Shown: one piece after another, positions 8,517 through 17,544 of the stretch
Layout of the letters: every line of letters begins with the position of its first letter
Numbering within the stretch: position 1 is the first letter of the stretch
Assembly: GCA_021845985.1 (NCBI GenBank)
Contig: JAJZES010000041.1
Coordinates: 94,110 to 158,109 of the forward strand
Source of the DNA: Pseudomonadota bacterium
Lineage (GTDB): Bacteria > Pseudomonadota > Alphaproteobacteria > Acetobacterales > Acetobacteraceae
Direction: 5' to 3'
Length of the DNA stretch: 64,000 bases
Made by a program: the position numbers and the translations under genes
Notes under the pieces: generated by a model
Seen by the model: the letters and a program-made list of their open reading frames with translations, nothing else
Told to the model about the DNA's origin: nothing
Databases searched by the model: none

Positions 8517-9361
8517 TCAAAAGCTGACGAACTGCCGCGCGCTCAGGCTGGCGATGCCGGTCAGCAGGATATGCGTCCCGTCCGGCAGCGGCAGGCTGAC
8601 ATTGCCGCCGCCGGCGCTCTGGCTGCTCAGCACCTCGGCCGCGGTGCCGGCGCCGTAGCCGCCATTGGCACCGACATTGATCACCGCGCTCAGCGTCTCG
8701 CTGCCGGCGCCGGCGATCAGATAGGTGCCCGGATAGGCGCCGACATCGACAAGCTGGTCGCCGGACGCCGCGCCGACCAGCGTGTCGCCGCCCTGCTCGC
8801 TGGTCAGCACGCTGCCGCCCGCGTTGCCGGCGACGAGCAGGCTCGGCAGCGACCCGTCAGCCGTCACGTCAAGCCGTCCGGCGCCGCCGAGCACGGTATC
8901 CGCCGTCAGGCTGCCGGTGCCGCCACTGATCGTGCTGCCGCTGAGCGCACCGTCGAGCGACACGTCGAGCGCGCCGGCGCCGCCGAACACCGTCGCGCCG
9001 GTCAGCCCGATCAGCCTGGCGGAACCGGCGCCGAGCCCGATGAAGGCGCCCGCCGCGCCGACGACCAGATCGCTGGCGCCAGGATTCACCGCGGCATACA
9101 GCGTATCATCGGTGCCGAGCGCGACCGTCTCGCTGCCCGCCCCGGTGAGCAGTTTCGTCCGCGTGGCGCCGTAGAGCAGGTCCCCGGCGCCGCCGCCGAT
9201 GAACGGCCCGCCGCCGGCATTGCCATAGACCGCCAGCGACCCGGCCCCCGCCGCCACCAGCGCCGCGGCCCCGGCGTTCAGCGCCACCGTGGCGCTGCCG
9301 GCGCCGCCGTCAACACCAGTGTCTCGTTGCCCGACCCGTTGATCGTCTCGGCGCCCGGCAT
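8517..9361 (-). pseudogene. Gly/Ala-rich beta-roll-like repeat protein, frameshift near N-terminus
   Basis: From ATG 9361 (GGGGGA 9 bp upstream) the product reads MPGAETINGSGNETLVL and then leaves frame. A one-base deletion near 9310-9318 would reconnect it to the long frame starting GGAGSATVALNAG and running to 8517 (about 281 residues joined). The protein is built of irregular short repeats such as GAGSATVAL, GAGSLAVYG, GAGSETVALG and GGAGALDV. These resemble RTX-type or other beta-helix surface proteins but lack clear GGxGxDxUx calcium nonapeptides. No signal peptide is present; type I secretion would be the usual route for such proteins. If the frameshift is a sequencing error the gene is intact. 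Confidence 0.55.
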
Positions 9362-10038
9362 GTCGTTGCGTCCCCCGTCGTTCTGCCTGCATAGCGGTTG
9401 GCGTGGCGATGTAAACGGTGGCGAAGTGTCGGGCCACTGGCCGGGAACGCCAGGGACGGCCCCCGCCGCTTAGTGCGCAGCCGAATGTAATGTTAGTCAT
9501 TCTATATTTCAAAGATCATCGTCAACGTCTCCGCATAATTGCCAAATGCACGATATCTCGCGTTGTGATGGAAATTTTTCGATTGCAGAGGCGATATGTC
9601 AGTGTTAGAGCCTCTGGTGCAGGCCGGGTGGCGTGCGAGGACGTTGAGGGAGTCGCTGCCGAGATGCGAGAGAGCGGAAAAGGCCTCGTGCGCGGTACCG
9701 CCATGCCGGTGGCAACACGGCCGGCCGGCGCCAACACGATCACCTGTGCCGCTCCGATCCGGGTCACCGCAGCCGTGTTGCCGCCCGGGCCGGGACCGCG
9801 CGCGTTGCTGCGCGGGCCGCCCGCTCGCCCACCGCCGCAGACCATCACCGCAGGAGCAACAGACCACTTCTGAAGGGACGCCTCATCGGGAGCGCCAAAA
9901 AAACTGCATTCGCAAAGAATGCGGTTGCGTAGTTGATGATATGTAACAACAATTTATTGGGGTTGCGTAAGGTTTTTGTGTGTGTTAACGATTTGTTGCT
10001 TATTGGGCAACAACGTGAACACCGCAGGGGTCTGCTGA
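9362..10038. other. 677-bp AT-richer intergenic region, no convincing gene
   Basis: Base composition drops sharply at 9480-9600 and 9890-10030 relative to the surrounding DNA. Several short frames cross it. One on the plus strand at 9596 has an AGAGG ribosome-like site, but its product is Arg/Cys/Pro-rich and unlike a folded protein. Features seen: hairpin GCATTC/GAATGC (9906-9922), the motif AGAATGCGGTT (9916-9926), TTGCGTAA (9963-9970) and hairpin TTGTTGC/GCAACAA (9993-10013). These probably belong to the promoter and leader of the PEP-CTERM gene at 10039 and to the divergent promoter of the beta-roll gene. Confidence 0.5.
9993..10013 (+). promoter_or_regulatory. Leader hairpin upstream of PEP-CTERM gene
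   Basis: Perfect 7-bp inverted repeat TTGTTGC / GCAACAA with a 7-base loop, 25 bp before the ATG at 10039. It could be an mRNA leader hairpin or an operator; there is no following T-run. Confidence 0.35.
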
Positions 10039-10950
10039 ATGCGTCGGGTCCAGGCTCCGCGCCTTGTATGGGCTGTACTGGCCGTCATCGCGGCGACTTT
10101 GGGCGCCGTACTGCCGGCGCGTGCCGACAACATGGTGATCACCTATTCGGCCGCCGGGGTGACCGCGCCGGACTTCTCCAGCAACAGCACGACCGGCATC
10201 TGCTACAACACCACCGTCTGCGATTACGGGCTGGAGAACTTCAGCGGCTGGAGCGGCGGCAGCCCCTATACGTCGGCCTTCAAGGACGGCGGAACCGGCA
10301 CCTACAACCAGCCGACCGGCGTATCGTTCAGCGGCACCTACGCTGTCGGCGCCAACACCAACACCAGCGGGACCACCGATGCCTGGGTGCACTCGGCACA
10401 AAACCAGTACGGCGGCCTCAACGGCAATGGGTATCCCGAATTGTTCGGCAACGGCTCGACGACCGCTCCGGCCAACTACACATTGTCGCTCAGCGCGGGC
10501 GGTGTGCCGGGCACCAACTATTTTGGCATCTGGATCAGCGCCCTCGATCCGTACAACGACCTCAAAATCTTCGACGGAAACACGGTGATCGCCGAGTTCA
10601 ACTCGACCACATTGCAAGCCAAGCTTGGCAACTGCGCCAGTCCGTCCACCAACCTCTACTGCGGCAATCCCACGACGCAGTTCAAGGGCCAGGACAGCGG
10701 CGAGTTGTTCGTCTATGTCAACGTCTTCGACCTGTCCAACTACATCACCAAGGTCGAGTTTTTCGACAGCGGCTCAACCGGTTTCGAATCGACAAACCAC
10801 GCCGTCGCCTATGTCAATCCGATCCATGTCACCGGAACCGTTGTGCAGGTTCCGGAACCCTCAACGCTGGCGCTGCTGGTGCCGACACTGCTCGCCCTCG
10901 GCGGCCTGCGCCGCCTGGACGGCTACGCGCCCTCGGTGTCGAGGGCATAG
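10039..10950 (+). CDS. PEP-CTERM sorting-domain exported protein
   Basis: 303 residues. An N-terminal signal peptide (LVWAVLAVIAATLGAVLPARA, cleavage near residue 29) is followed by a Gly/Asn/Thr/Ser-rich beta domain with two Cys pairs (GICYNTTVCDYG and LGNCASPSTNLYCG). The C-terminus has VPEPSTLALLVPTLLALGG and then LRR, the PEP-CTERM sorting signal recognised by exosortase (EpsH/XrtA family), though here a further 10 residues follow the basic cluster. Such proteins are exported and usually belong to biofilm or envelope polysaccharide systems. No exosortase gene is in the window. Its 3' end overlaps the convergent phoB by 28 bp. Confidence 0.82.
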   Translation: MRRVQAPRLVWAVLAVIAATLGAVLPARADNMVITYSAAGVTAPDFSSNSTTGICYNTTVCDYGLENFSGWSGGSPYTSAFKDGGTGTYNQPTGVSFSGTYAVGANTNTSGTTDAWVHSAQNQYGGLNGNGYPELFGNGSTTAPANYTLSLSAGGVPGTNYFGIWISALDPYNDLKIFDGNTVIAEFNSTTLQAKLGNCASPSTNLYCGNPTTQFKGQDSGELFVYVNVFDLSNYITKVEFFDSGSTGFESTNHAVAYVNPIHVTGTVVQVPEPSTLALLVPTLLALGGLRRLDGYAPSVSRA

Positions 10951-11654
10951 CCCGCCGCGCGCACCGTCCGCACCACGTCCAACTCGCCCTCGCCGTTGAT
11001 CGACTTGCGCAGCCGGCGGATATGCACATCGACGGTGCGCGGCTCGACATGGATGTCGCGGCCCCACACCGCATCCAGCAGCTCCTCGCGGGCAAACACC
11101 CGGCGCGGATGCTGCATGAAATACTCCAGCAGCCGGAACTCGGTCGGCCCCAGATGCAGTGCCCGCCCGTTGCGCTGCACCCGGTGGGTGGCCAGATCCA
11201 TGCTCAGGTCGTGGAACTCCAGCCGCCCCTTGGTCGGCACGCTGTTGGCCCGCCGCAGCAGCGCCCGCATCCGCGCCAGCAGCGCCTCCATGTTGAACGG
11301 CTTGGTGATGTAGTCATCGGCGCCGGTGTTCAGCCCGCGCACCGCGTCCTGATCCTCGGTGCGCGCCGTCACCATGATCACCGGCAGATCGCGTGAGGCG
11401 CTGCGCCGGCGGATCTGGCGGCACACCTCGATGCCCGACAGCGCCGGCAGCATCCAGTCGAGCAGCACCAGATCGGGCGGCGCCTCGGCGATGCGCGCCA
11501 GCGCCTCCTGCCCGTCCGCCGCCTCATCGACGCGAAACCCCTGTTTTTCCAGATTGTAGCGCAGCATGGTGGCGAGCGCCGGCTCATCCTCGACGACCAG
11601 CACCAGCGGTTTCGACAGCGCCGGAACGGTGTCCTGCATGGTCATCCTTTGCAT
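10923..11654 (-). CDS. phoB: Phosphate regulon response regulator PhoB
   Basis: 243 residues from ATG 11654. Receiver domain: acidic pair E22/D23 (VEDEP), phospho-acceptor D66 (LLDWMLPALSG), and Lys in DDYITKPFN. The C-terminal OmpR/PhoB winged helix ends TVDVHIRRLRKSINGEG then VRTVRAAGYAL. It activates Pho-box promoters under phosphate limitation. Other possible starts are ATG 11645 and ATG 11639; the last has AAAGG at ideal spacing. 11654 is preferred because it follows the phoU stop by 5 bp and has GGGAG 8 bp upstream. It is the last gene of the pst operon; no phoR lies beside it. Confidence 0.93.
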   Translation of the reverse strand: MQRMTMQDTVPALSKPLVLVVEDEPALATMLRYNLEKQGFRVDEAADGQEALARIAEAPPDLVLLDWMLPALSGIEVCRQIRRRSASRDLPVIMVTARTEDQDAVRGLNTGADDYITKPFNMEALLARMRALLRRANSVPTKGRLEFHDLSMDLATHRVQRNGRALHLGPTEFRLLEYFMQHPRRVFAREELLDAVWGRDIHVEPRTVDVHIRRLRKSINGEGELDVVRTVRAAGYALDTEGA

Positions 11655-11659
11655 GGCGG

Positions 11660-12379
11660 TCACTCCCTCGGCCGCACCACGGCATAGGCCGAGGTATCGC
11701 CCTTCGGCCGGGCGCCGGTCAGCGCCTCGCCCTTGATGGCGTAATAGAGTGTCTCGGCGATATTGGTCGCGTGGTCGCCGACCCGCTCCAGATTCTTGGC
11801 AATGAACAGCAGATGCGTGCACGGCGTGATGTTGCGCGGATCTTCCATCATGTAGGTGATCAGTTCGCGGAACAGCGCGTTGTAGATTTCATCGATCTTG
11901 TCGTCGGAGCGCCAGACCTCGACCGCGGCATCGGCGTCGCTGTCGCCGATGGCGTCGATCACCAGCTTGAGATTCTGCTGCACCAGCCGGCCCATATTGG
12001 CCAGTCCGGTGAGCGGGAACGGCAGGCTGTACTGGTTGAGCACGAGGCTCCGCTTGGCGACGTTGGCGGCGTAGTCGCCGATGCGTTCAAGATCGCCGGT
12101 GATGCGCAGACAGGCGACGATCAGCCGCAAATCTTGCGCCATCGGCTGCCGCAGCGCCAGCAGGCGGATGACGAATTGTTGAATCTGGTATTCCAGTGCG
12201 TCAACCTGCGGATCGGTCTCGACCACTTTCCCGGCCACCGCGTCGTCGCGGTCGAGCACCGCCTCGCATGCCATCGCCACCTCGCTCTCGACCAGACCGC
12301 CCATCTCGGTGATCAGCGTGCGCAGGCGGTTCAGCTCCTGTTCGAAGCTCTTGACGATGTGCTCGGTGACTTCGGGCAT
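11660..12379 (-). CDS. phoU: Phosphate transport regulator PhoU
   Basis: 239 residues, all-helical, with two copies of the PhoU three-helix repeat. The metal-binding motifs are readable as ITGDLERIGDYAANVA (about residue 85) and AKNLERVGDHATNIAE (about residue 190), that is E/D-x-x-R-x-x-D. PhoU links the PstSCAB transporter to the PhoR/PhoB pathway and represses it in high phosphate. ATG 12379 opens the canonical MPEVTEHIVKSFEQEL. It lies 31 bp after pstB. Confidence 0.95.
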   Translation of the reverse strand: MPEVTEHIVKSFEQELNRLRTLITEMGGLVESEVAMACEAVLDRDDAVAGKVVETDPQVDALEYQIQQFVIRLLALRQPMAQDLRLIVACLRITGDLERIGDYAANVAKRSLVLNQYSLPFPLTGLANMGRLVQQNLKLVIDAIGDSDADAAVEVWRSDDKIDEIYNALFRELITYMMEDPRNITPCTHLLFIAKNLERVGDHATNIAETLYYAIKGEALTGARPKGDTSAYAVVRPRE

Positions 12380-12410
12380 GTTGCCTACTCCGTCTGAAAG
12401 CGGCGCGGGG

Positions 12411-13229
12411 TCATCCGAACCGCCCGGTGATGTATTCCTGCGTGCGCTTCTCACGCGGCGCCGTGAACATCTGCGTCGCCGTGCCGACCTCGACCAGTTC
12501 GCCGAGATAGAACAGCGCCACCCGGTCGGCACAGCGCCCCGCTTGCTGCATGTTGTGAGTGACGATGGCGATGGTGAACTCGTGCTTCAGCTCGTCGATC
12601 AGCTCCTCGATCTTCAGCGTGCTGATCGGATCGAGTGCGCTGGTCGGCTCGTCGAGCAGGATCACCTCCGGGCGGGTGGCGATGGTGCGGGCGATGCACA
12701 GCCGCTGCTGCTGCCCGCCCGACAATCCCATCGCCGAGCCGCCCAGCCGGTCCTTCACCTCGTCCCACAGCGCGGCGCGGGTCAGCGACCATTCGATGCG
12801 CTCATCCAGCGCACTGCGCGACAGTTTCTCATGCAGCTTGACGCCGAAGGCGATGTTGTCGCCGATCGACATCGGGAACGGCGTCGGCTTCTGAAACACC
12901 ATGCCGATGCGGCTGCGCAACTGGTTGAGATCGAGGCCCGGGGCGATGATGTTCTCCCCGTCCATCAGCACCTCGCCGGTGGCGCGCTGGTTCGGGTAGA
13001 GGTCGTACATGCGGTTGAGCACGCGCAGCAGCGTCGATTTGCCGCAGCCCGAAGGGCCGATCAGCGCCGTCACCTGCCGGCGCAGCATATCCACGGTGAT
13101 GGATTTCAGCGCCCGGTTGCCGCCGTAGAAGAACTCCAGGTTGCGGATGGCGATATGCACCGCGTCCTCCGCCTGCCCCGCCGGCGGCACGACCAGGCCG
13201 GACGATGACGGGGTGACGGTCTGGCTCAT
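12411..13229 (-). CDS. pstB: Phosphate ABC transporter ATP-binding protein PstB
   Basis: 272 residues from ATG 13229. Walker [11 protein letters not shown]-loop [13 protein letters not shown], signature [13 protein letters not shown], Walker [14 protein letters not shown] and switch His in IVTHNMQQA are all intact. The Q-loop sequence [11 protein letters not shown] is specific to PstB. It energises high-affinity phosphate uptake through PstC-PstA and begins 17 bp after the pstA stop. An in-frame extension to 13343 lies inside pstA and is rejected. Confidence 0.97.
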   Translation of the reverse strand: MSQTVTPSSSGLVVPPAGQAEDAVHIAIRNLEFFYGGNRALKSITVDMLRRQVTALIGPSGCGKSTLLRVLNRMYDLYPNQRATGEVLMDGENIIAPGLDLNQLRSRIGMVFQKPTPFPMSIGDNIAFGVKLHEKLSRSALDERIEWSLTRAALWDEVKDRLGGSAMGLSGGQQQRLCIARTIATRPEVILLDEPTSALDPISTLKIEELIDELKHEFTIAIVTHNMQQAGRCADRVALFYLGELVEVGTATQMFTAPREKRTQEYITGRFG

Positions 13230-13246
13230 CGGCACGGCGTTTCCCC

Positions 13247-14092
13247 TCAGCTTCGCCGGCGCAGCGCGGCGCGCGCGCCGACGCTCAGCACCAGCACCAC
13301 GACGGTCATCAGCAGCGCCCCGGCCCAGGCCAGTTGATGCCACTGATCATACGGACTAAGCGCGAACTGGAAGATGACGACCGGAATATTGGCCATCGGA
13401 TTGGCCGGGTTGGCGGTCCAGTACTGGTTGTTCAGCGCGGTGAACAGCAGCGGCGCCGTCTCGCCGCTGATGCGCGCGATGCCGAGCAGGATGCCGGTGA
13501 CGATGCCGGTGCGCGCCGCCGGCCAGATCACCTGCGCCACCATGCGCCATTTCGGCGCGCCCAGCGCCAGCGCCGCCTCGCGCAGCGCCGAGGGCACCAG
13601 TCGCATGGTCTCGTCGCTGGTCCGCACCACCACCGGCAGCAGCACCACGGCCAGCGCCACGCCGCCGGCCCAGCCGGAGAAATGGCCGACCGGGCGCACC
13701 GCCAGCGTATAGACGAACAGCCCGATGATGATCGACGGCGCCGACAGCAGGATGTCGTTGAGGAACCGCACGATCTCGGCGAAGGCGCGGCCATGCGCGT
13801 ATTCCGCCAGGAAGGTGCCCGCCATCACCCCCACCGGGGCGCCGAGCACGATGCCGAGAGCGATGATGATGGCGCTGCCGACGATGGCATTGAGCAGCCC
13901 GCCGCTGTCGCCCGGCGGCGGCGTCATCTGGGTGAACAGATGCGGCGAGATCGCACTGACGCCGTTGTACAGCGTGGTGCCGAGAATCCACACCAGCCAG
14001 ATCAGCCCGAACAGCGTCGCCAGCGTGGCAAGACCGAGGCCAATGACGTTGACCACATGGCGCCGCCGGTGCAGCGCGCGTGACGCGCTCAT
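13247..14092 (-). CDS. pstA: Phosphate ABC transporter permease PstA
   Basis: 281 residues, six predicted membrane helices. The BPD_transp_1 coupling segment reads [25 protein letters not shown] near residue 190. N-terminal helix [18 protein letters not shown] and the loop [19 protein letters not shown] are typical of PstA. It pairs with PstC to form the phosphate channel. The ATG overlaps the pstC stop by 4 bp (ATGA). Confidence 0.95.
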   Translation of the reverse strand: MSASRALHRRRHVVNVIGLGLATLATLFGLIWLVWILGTTLYNGVSAISPHLFTQMTPPPGDSGGLLNAIVGSAIIIALGIVLGAPVGVMAGTFLAEYAHGRAFAEIVRFLNDILLSAPSIIIGLFVYTLAVRPVGHFSGWAGGVALAVVLLPVVVRTSDETMRLVPSALREAALALGAPKWRMVAQVIWPAARTGIVTGILLGIARISGETAPLLFTALNNQYWTANPANPMANIPVVIFQFALSPYDQWHQLAWAGALLMTVVVLVLSVGARAALRRRS

Positions 14093-15066
14093 GGCCGCCC
14101 CCCCGCCCGCCGCGCCAGCCGCAGCAGCATCAGCTTGGCCACGGCGAGCACGATGAAGGTGACGACGAACAGCACGAAGCCGAGCGCGATCAGCGACTGG
14201 CGGTAGATCGCGGAATCGGCTTCGGTGAACTCGTTGGCAATCGCCGCGGCGATGGAGTTGCCCGGCGCCAGCAGCGACAGGCTGAACTCATGCGCGTTGC
14301 CGAGCACGAAGGTCACCGCCATGGTCTCGCCGAGTGCCCGGCCGAGGCCGAGGAAAATGCCGCCGACGACGGCGCTGCGGGTGTATGGCAGCACCACCTG
14401 ACGCACCACCTCCCAGCGCGTCGCGCCCAGCGCGAAGGCGGATTCGCGCAGCGGCGGCGGCACCAGCGCGAACACGTCGCGCATCACCGAGGAGATGAAC
14501 GGGATCACCATGATCGCCAGGATGATCCCCGCCGTCAGCATGCCGATACCGAGCGGCGGCCCGCTGAACAGCACGCCGATGGCCGGCAGTTGGCCCAGCG
14601 TCGCATCGAGCCAGGGATCGACATAATCCGACATGAACGGCACGAACACGAACAGGCCCCACATGCCGTAGATGATCGACGGCACGCCGGCGAGCAACTC
14701 GATCGCCGCGCCCACCGGCGCGCGCATCCAGGCCGGCGCCACCTCGTTGAGGAACACCGCGATGCCGAAGCTGACCGGCACCGCGATCAGCATGGCGATG
14801 ACCGCGGTGACCAGGGTGCCATAGACCGGCACCAGGGCGGTGAACCGCTTGGTCACCGGGTCCCATTCGGTACCCAGGAAGAAATGCAGCCCGAAACGCT
14901 GGAACGCCGGCAGCCCGCCGAGCAGCATCGACAGCGCCGCCAGCCCGAGCACCGCCAGCACCAGCAGCGCGGCGGCGCCGGCGACGAGGCGGAACGCCGC
15001 ATCGCCGCGCCGCCGCCGCCGCGCCGCGGCGCCGGGGAGCAGGCCGCTGTGAACCGAAGCCGACAT
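14089..15066 (-). CDS. pstC: Phosphate ABC transporter permease PstC
   Basis: 325 residues from ATG 15066; a GTG two codons upstream (15072) is an alternative. Six helices. The coupling segment LRESAFALGATRWEVVRQVVLPY lies around residue 215, and IAMLIAVPVSFGIAVFLNEVAP is characteristic of PstC. It starts 33 bp after the pstS stop. Confidence 0.94.
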   Translation of the reverse strand: MSASVHSGLLPGAAARRRRRGDAAFRLVAGAAALLVLAVLGLAALSMLLGGLPAFQRFGLHFFLGTEWDPVTKRFTALVPVYGTLVTAVIAMLIAVPVSFGIAVFLNEVAPAWMRAPVGAAIELLAGVPSIIYGMWGLFVFVPFMSDYVDPWLDATLGQLPAIGVLFSGPPLGIGMLTAGIILAIMVIPFISSVMRDVFALVPPPLRESAFALGATRWEVVRQVVLPYTRSAVVGGIFLGLGRALGETMAVTFVLGNAHEFSLSLLAPGNSIAAAIANEFTEADSAIYRQSLIALGFVLFVVTFIVLAVAKLMLLRLARRAGGRP

Positions 15067-15099
15067 CAGCACTCTCGCATCTGGCGGTGGTCTGCTCCG

Positions 15100-16128
15100 T
15101 CACTCGGCGTGGATATTGGCTGCCCAGTAGGACTCGATCTGCTTGACCACAATGTCGGGGAAGGAAACATAGTCGAGTGCCGCCGACATCGCCTGCCCGT
15201 TCTCCAGCGTCCAGCGGAAGAACGCCAGCGCCGATTTGGCCCGCGCCGCGTCCTTCGGCTGCTTGTACATCAGGATGAACGTCGTCGCCGCGATCGGATA
15301 GGCCTCGGCACCCGGCGCGTTGGTCATCACCAGATTGAAATCCTGCGCATGCGCCCAGTCGGCGCTGGCCGCCGCGGCCTGGAACGCGGCGACGCTCGGC
15401 TTGACGAAACTGCCGGCCGCGTTCTGCAGCAGCGTGTAGGTCATCTTGTTCTGGATGACATAGGCGTACTCGACATAGCCGATCGAGCCTTTCAGCCGCT
15501 CGACATAGGCCGCAACCCCCTCGTTGCCCTTGCCGCCAACCCCGGTGGGCCAGGAAACCGCGGTGCCCTCGCCGACCTTCTGCTTCCACTCCGGGCTGAT
15601 CTTGGACAGATAGTTCACCCAGTTGAACGTCGTGCCGGAGCCGTCGGAGCGGTGGACCACGGTGATCCGCAGATCCGGCAGCTTCAGGCCAGGGTTGAGC
15701 GCCACCAGCGCGGGATCGTTCCAGGTCTTGATCTTGCCGAGGAAGATGTCGGCCAGCACCGGCCCGGTCAGTTTCAGCTCGCCCGCGCCGATGCCGGCGA
15801 TGTTGACCACCGGCACGTCGGCGCCCATCACCAGCGGAAACTGCGCCAGCCCCGCCTGCGCCAGATCGGCCGGCGCCATCGGCATGTCGGAGGCGCCGAA
15901 ATCCACAGTGCCGGCCTTGATCTGGGCGATGCCGCCACCCGAGCCGATCGACTGATAATTAACCTGCAGCTTGCCCTGCCTCGCGTATTCCGCCGACCAT
16001 TTCGACAGCACCGGATAGACGAAGGTGGACCCCGCGCCGGTAATCTGCTGCTGCGCCTCGGCCCGCCCGGCCCCGACCGCCATCGTGCCGGCGATGCACA
16101 GCGCCAGCCATATCCGCGTGATCTGCAT
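15100..16128 (-). CDS. pstS: Periplasmic phosphate-binding protein PstS
   Basis: 342 residues. ATG 16128 has a strong AGGAGG 5-6 bp upstream; the in-frame extension to 16284 crosses the Pho box and is not coding. A signal peptide (IWLALCIAGTMAVGAGRAEA) precedes the mature start QQQITGAGSTFVYPVLSKW. Phosphate-contacting segments GAGSTF, SIGSGGGIAQI, FGASDMPM and HRSDGSGTTFNW are intact. First gene of the pst operon, directly behind the Pho box at 16219-16236. Confidence 0.97.
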   Translation of the reverse strand: MQITRIWLALCIAGTMAVGAGRAEAQQQITGAGSTFVYPVLSKWSAEYARQGKLQVNYQSIGSGGGIAQIKAGTVDFGASDMPMAPADLAQAGLAQFPLVMGADVPVVNIAGIGAGELKLTGPVLADIFLGKIKTWNDPALVALNPGLKLPDLRITVVHRSDGSGTTFNWVNYLSKISPEWKQKVGEGTAVSWPTGVGGKGNEGVAAYVERLKGSIGYVEYAYVIQNKMTYTLLQNAAGSFVKPSVAAFQAAAASADWAHAQDFNLVMTNAPGAEAYPIAATTFILMYKQPKDAARAKSALAFFRWTLENGQAMSAALDYVSFPDIVVKQIESYWAANIHAE

Positions 16129-16218
16129 AAATCCTCCTGCCGCGCTCGCCCCGCGGTGCCGCGGGGTGCAACGCGGCCGGACCATAGTTGGCGGCAACGA
16201 AGCCCGTGTTGCAAGACG

Positions 16219-16236
16219 ATGACAGTACGATGACAA
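16219..16236 (-). promoter_or_regulatory. Pho box (PhoB operator) upstream of pstS
   Basis: Read on the minus strand the sequence is TTGTCAT-CGTA-CTGTCAT: two 7-mers at an 11-bp period, the standard PhoB half-site arrangement. A weaker third half-site (TTGCAAC) follows at the same period. It lies about 90 bp upstream of the pstS ATG, where PhoB would replace -35 contacts. Its position also argues that the divergent rsmB-like gene starts downstream, at 16272, rather than at the ATG (16230) inside the box. Confidence 0.85.
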
Positions 16237-16271
16237 TTGCCTCGGCCGCCGCGCCGCGTCATGCAGCGCCC

Positions 16272-17504
16272 ATGCCAGACCCAACCCGTGACGCCGCCTT
16301 CCTGCTGCTGACCGCGGTGCTCGACCGGCACCGTGGGCTCGATGACGCGCTGGAGGCGCTGCCGCCGCTCGACGCGCGCGACCGTGCCGCCGCGCACCGG
16401 CTCGCCGCGGCGGTGCTGCGCCGGCTCGGCACGCTCGATGCGGCGCTGGAGCCGCTGCTGAAAAAGGCGCCGCCCGACCCGGTGCGCCATGTGCTGCGGC
16501 TCGGCGCCGCCGGCCTGCTGCTGCTCGACACCCCGGCGCATGCCGCGGTCGCCACCGCCGTCGCGCTGGCGCGCACCCAGCGCCTTGCCCCGTTCGCCGG
16601 GCTGGTCAACGCGGTGCTGCGCCGCCTCGCCGCCGCCGGGCCGGCGGCGCTGGCGGCGCTCGACGGCCCGCGACTCGACACGCCGGCCTGGCTGTGGTCG
16701 GCCTGGGGAGCGGAGGCCCGCGCCATCGCCGAGGCGCATCGGCATGAGGCGCCGCTCGATCTCACCCTGGCGCCGGGCACCGCCGCGCCGCCCGGCGGCT
16801 TGCGCTTGCCGACCGGCTCCTGGCGCTATCCGCCCGGCACCCGGCCAGCCGAGTTGCCAGGCTTTGCCGAGGGCGGGTTCTGGGTGCAGGACGCCGCCGC
16901 CGCGCTCGCCGCCCGGCTGCTGGCGCCGCGCGCCGGGGAGCGGGTGATCGACCTCTGCGCCGCCCCCGGTGGCAAGACCGCCCAGCTCGCCGCCGCCGGC
17001 GCCGCCGTGGTCGCGGTGGAGCGCGACCCGGCGCGCCTCGCCCGGCTGCGCGACAACCTCGCCCGGCTGCGCCTGTCGGTGGAGACCGTCGCCGCCGACG
17101 CCGCGACCTGGCGGCCGGCGGCGCCGGCCGATGCGGTGCTGCTGGACGCGCCATGCAGCGCCACCGGCACCATCCGCCGCCATCCCGACGTGCCGCATCT
17201 CAAGCGCGCCCGCGACCTGCCGGCGCTGACTGCGCAGCAGGACCGGCTGCTCGCCGCCGCCGCCGGCATGCTGCGGCCGGGCGGGCGGCTGGTCTATGCC
17301 GTCTGCTCGCTGCAGCCCGAGGAAGGCGCCGCCCGCGCCGCCGCGGCGCTGGCGCAGCTCGGCCTGCGCCACGATCCGGTCCGCGCCGAGGAAGCCGCCG
17401 GCCTGCCGGTCACCCCGGAGGGGTTCCTGCGCACCACCCCTGCATTGTGGCCCGAGCATGGCGGCATGGACGGGTTCTTTCTCGCGCGTTTCATTCACCC
17501 TTGA
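16272..17504 (+). CDS. RsmB-type 16S rRNA (cytosine-C5) methyltransferase
   Basis: 410 residues from ATG 16272, which opens the N-terminal NusB-like RNA-binding domain (DAAFLLLTAVLDRHRGLDDA). The C-terminal NOL1/NOP2/Sun Rossmann domain carries motif I VIDLCAAPGGKTAQLA, motif IV LLDAPCSATGTIRRHPDV and motif VI VYAVCSLQPEEG; the two Cys are the release and nucleophilic residues. It modifies 16S rRNA, at C967 in E. coli. Upstream in-frame ATG 16230 lies within the Pho box of the divergent pst operon and is less likely. It is followed after 40 bp by rpe on the same strand. Confidence 0.88.
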   Translation: MPDPTRDAAFLLLTAVLDRHRGLDDALEALPPLDARDRAAAHRLAAAVLRRLGTLDAALEPLLKKAPPDPVRHVLRLGAAGLLLLDTPAHAAVATAVALARTQRLAPFAGLVNAVLRRLAAAGPAALAALDGPRLDTPAWLWSAWGAEARAIAEAHRHEAPLDLTLAPGTAAPPGGLRLPTGSWRYPPGTRPAELPGFAEGGFWVQDAAAALAARLLAPRAGERVIDLCAAPGGKTAQLAAAGAAVVAVERDPARLARLRDNLARLRLSVETVAADAATWRPAAPADAVLLDAPCSATGTIRRHPDVPHLKRARDLPALTAQQDRLLAAAAGMLRPGGRLVYAVCSLQPEEGAARAAAALAQLGLRHDPVRAEEAAGLPVTPEGFLRTTPALWPEHGGMDGFFLARFIHP

Positions 17505-17544
17505 TCGCTTGCCGCCTGCGGAGTCGCCCGTCTAGAACCCGTGT

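Noticed and set aside
9596..9946. Possible 116-residue gene with an AGAGG ribosome-like site in the AT-rich gap
   Set aside because: The product is Arg/Cys/Pro-rich with no fold-like pattern and reads through the leader motifs of the PEP-CTERM gene; start context alone is not enough.
14080..16233. A 717-codon plus-strand frame opposite pstC/pstS
   Set aside because: Antisense of intact pst genes; no recognisable domain.
16188..16271. Upstream starts (TTG 16188, ATG 16230) for the rRNA methyltransferase
   Set aside because: They would place coding sequence over the Pho box of the divergent pst operon; ATG 16272 fits the NusB-like domain start.
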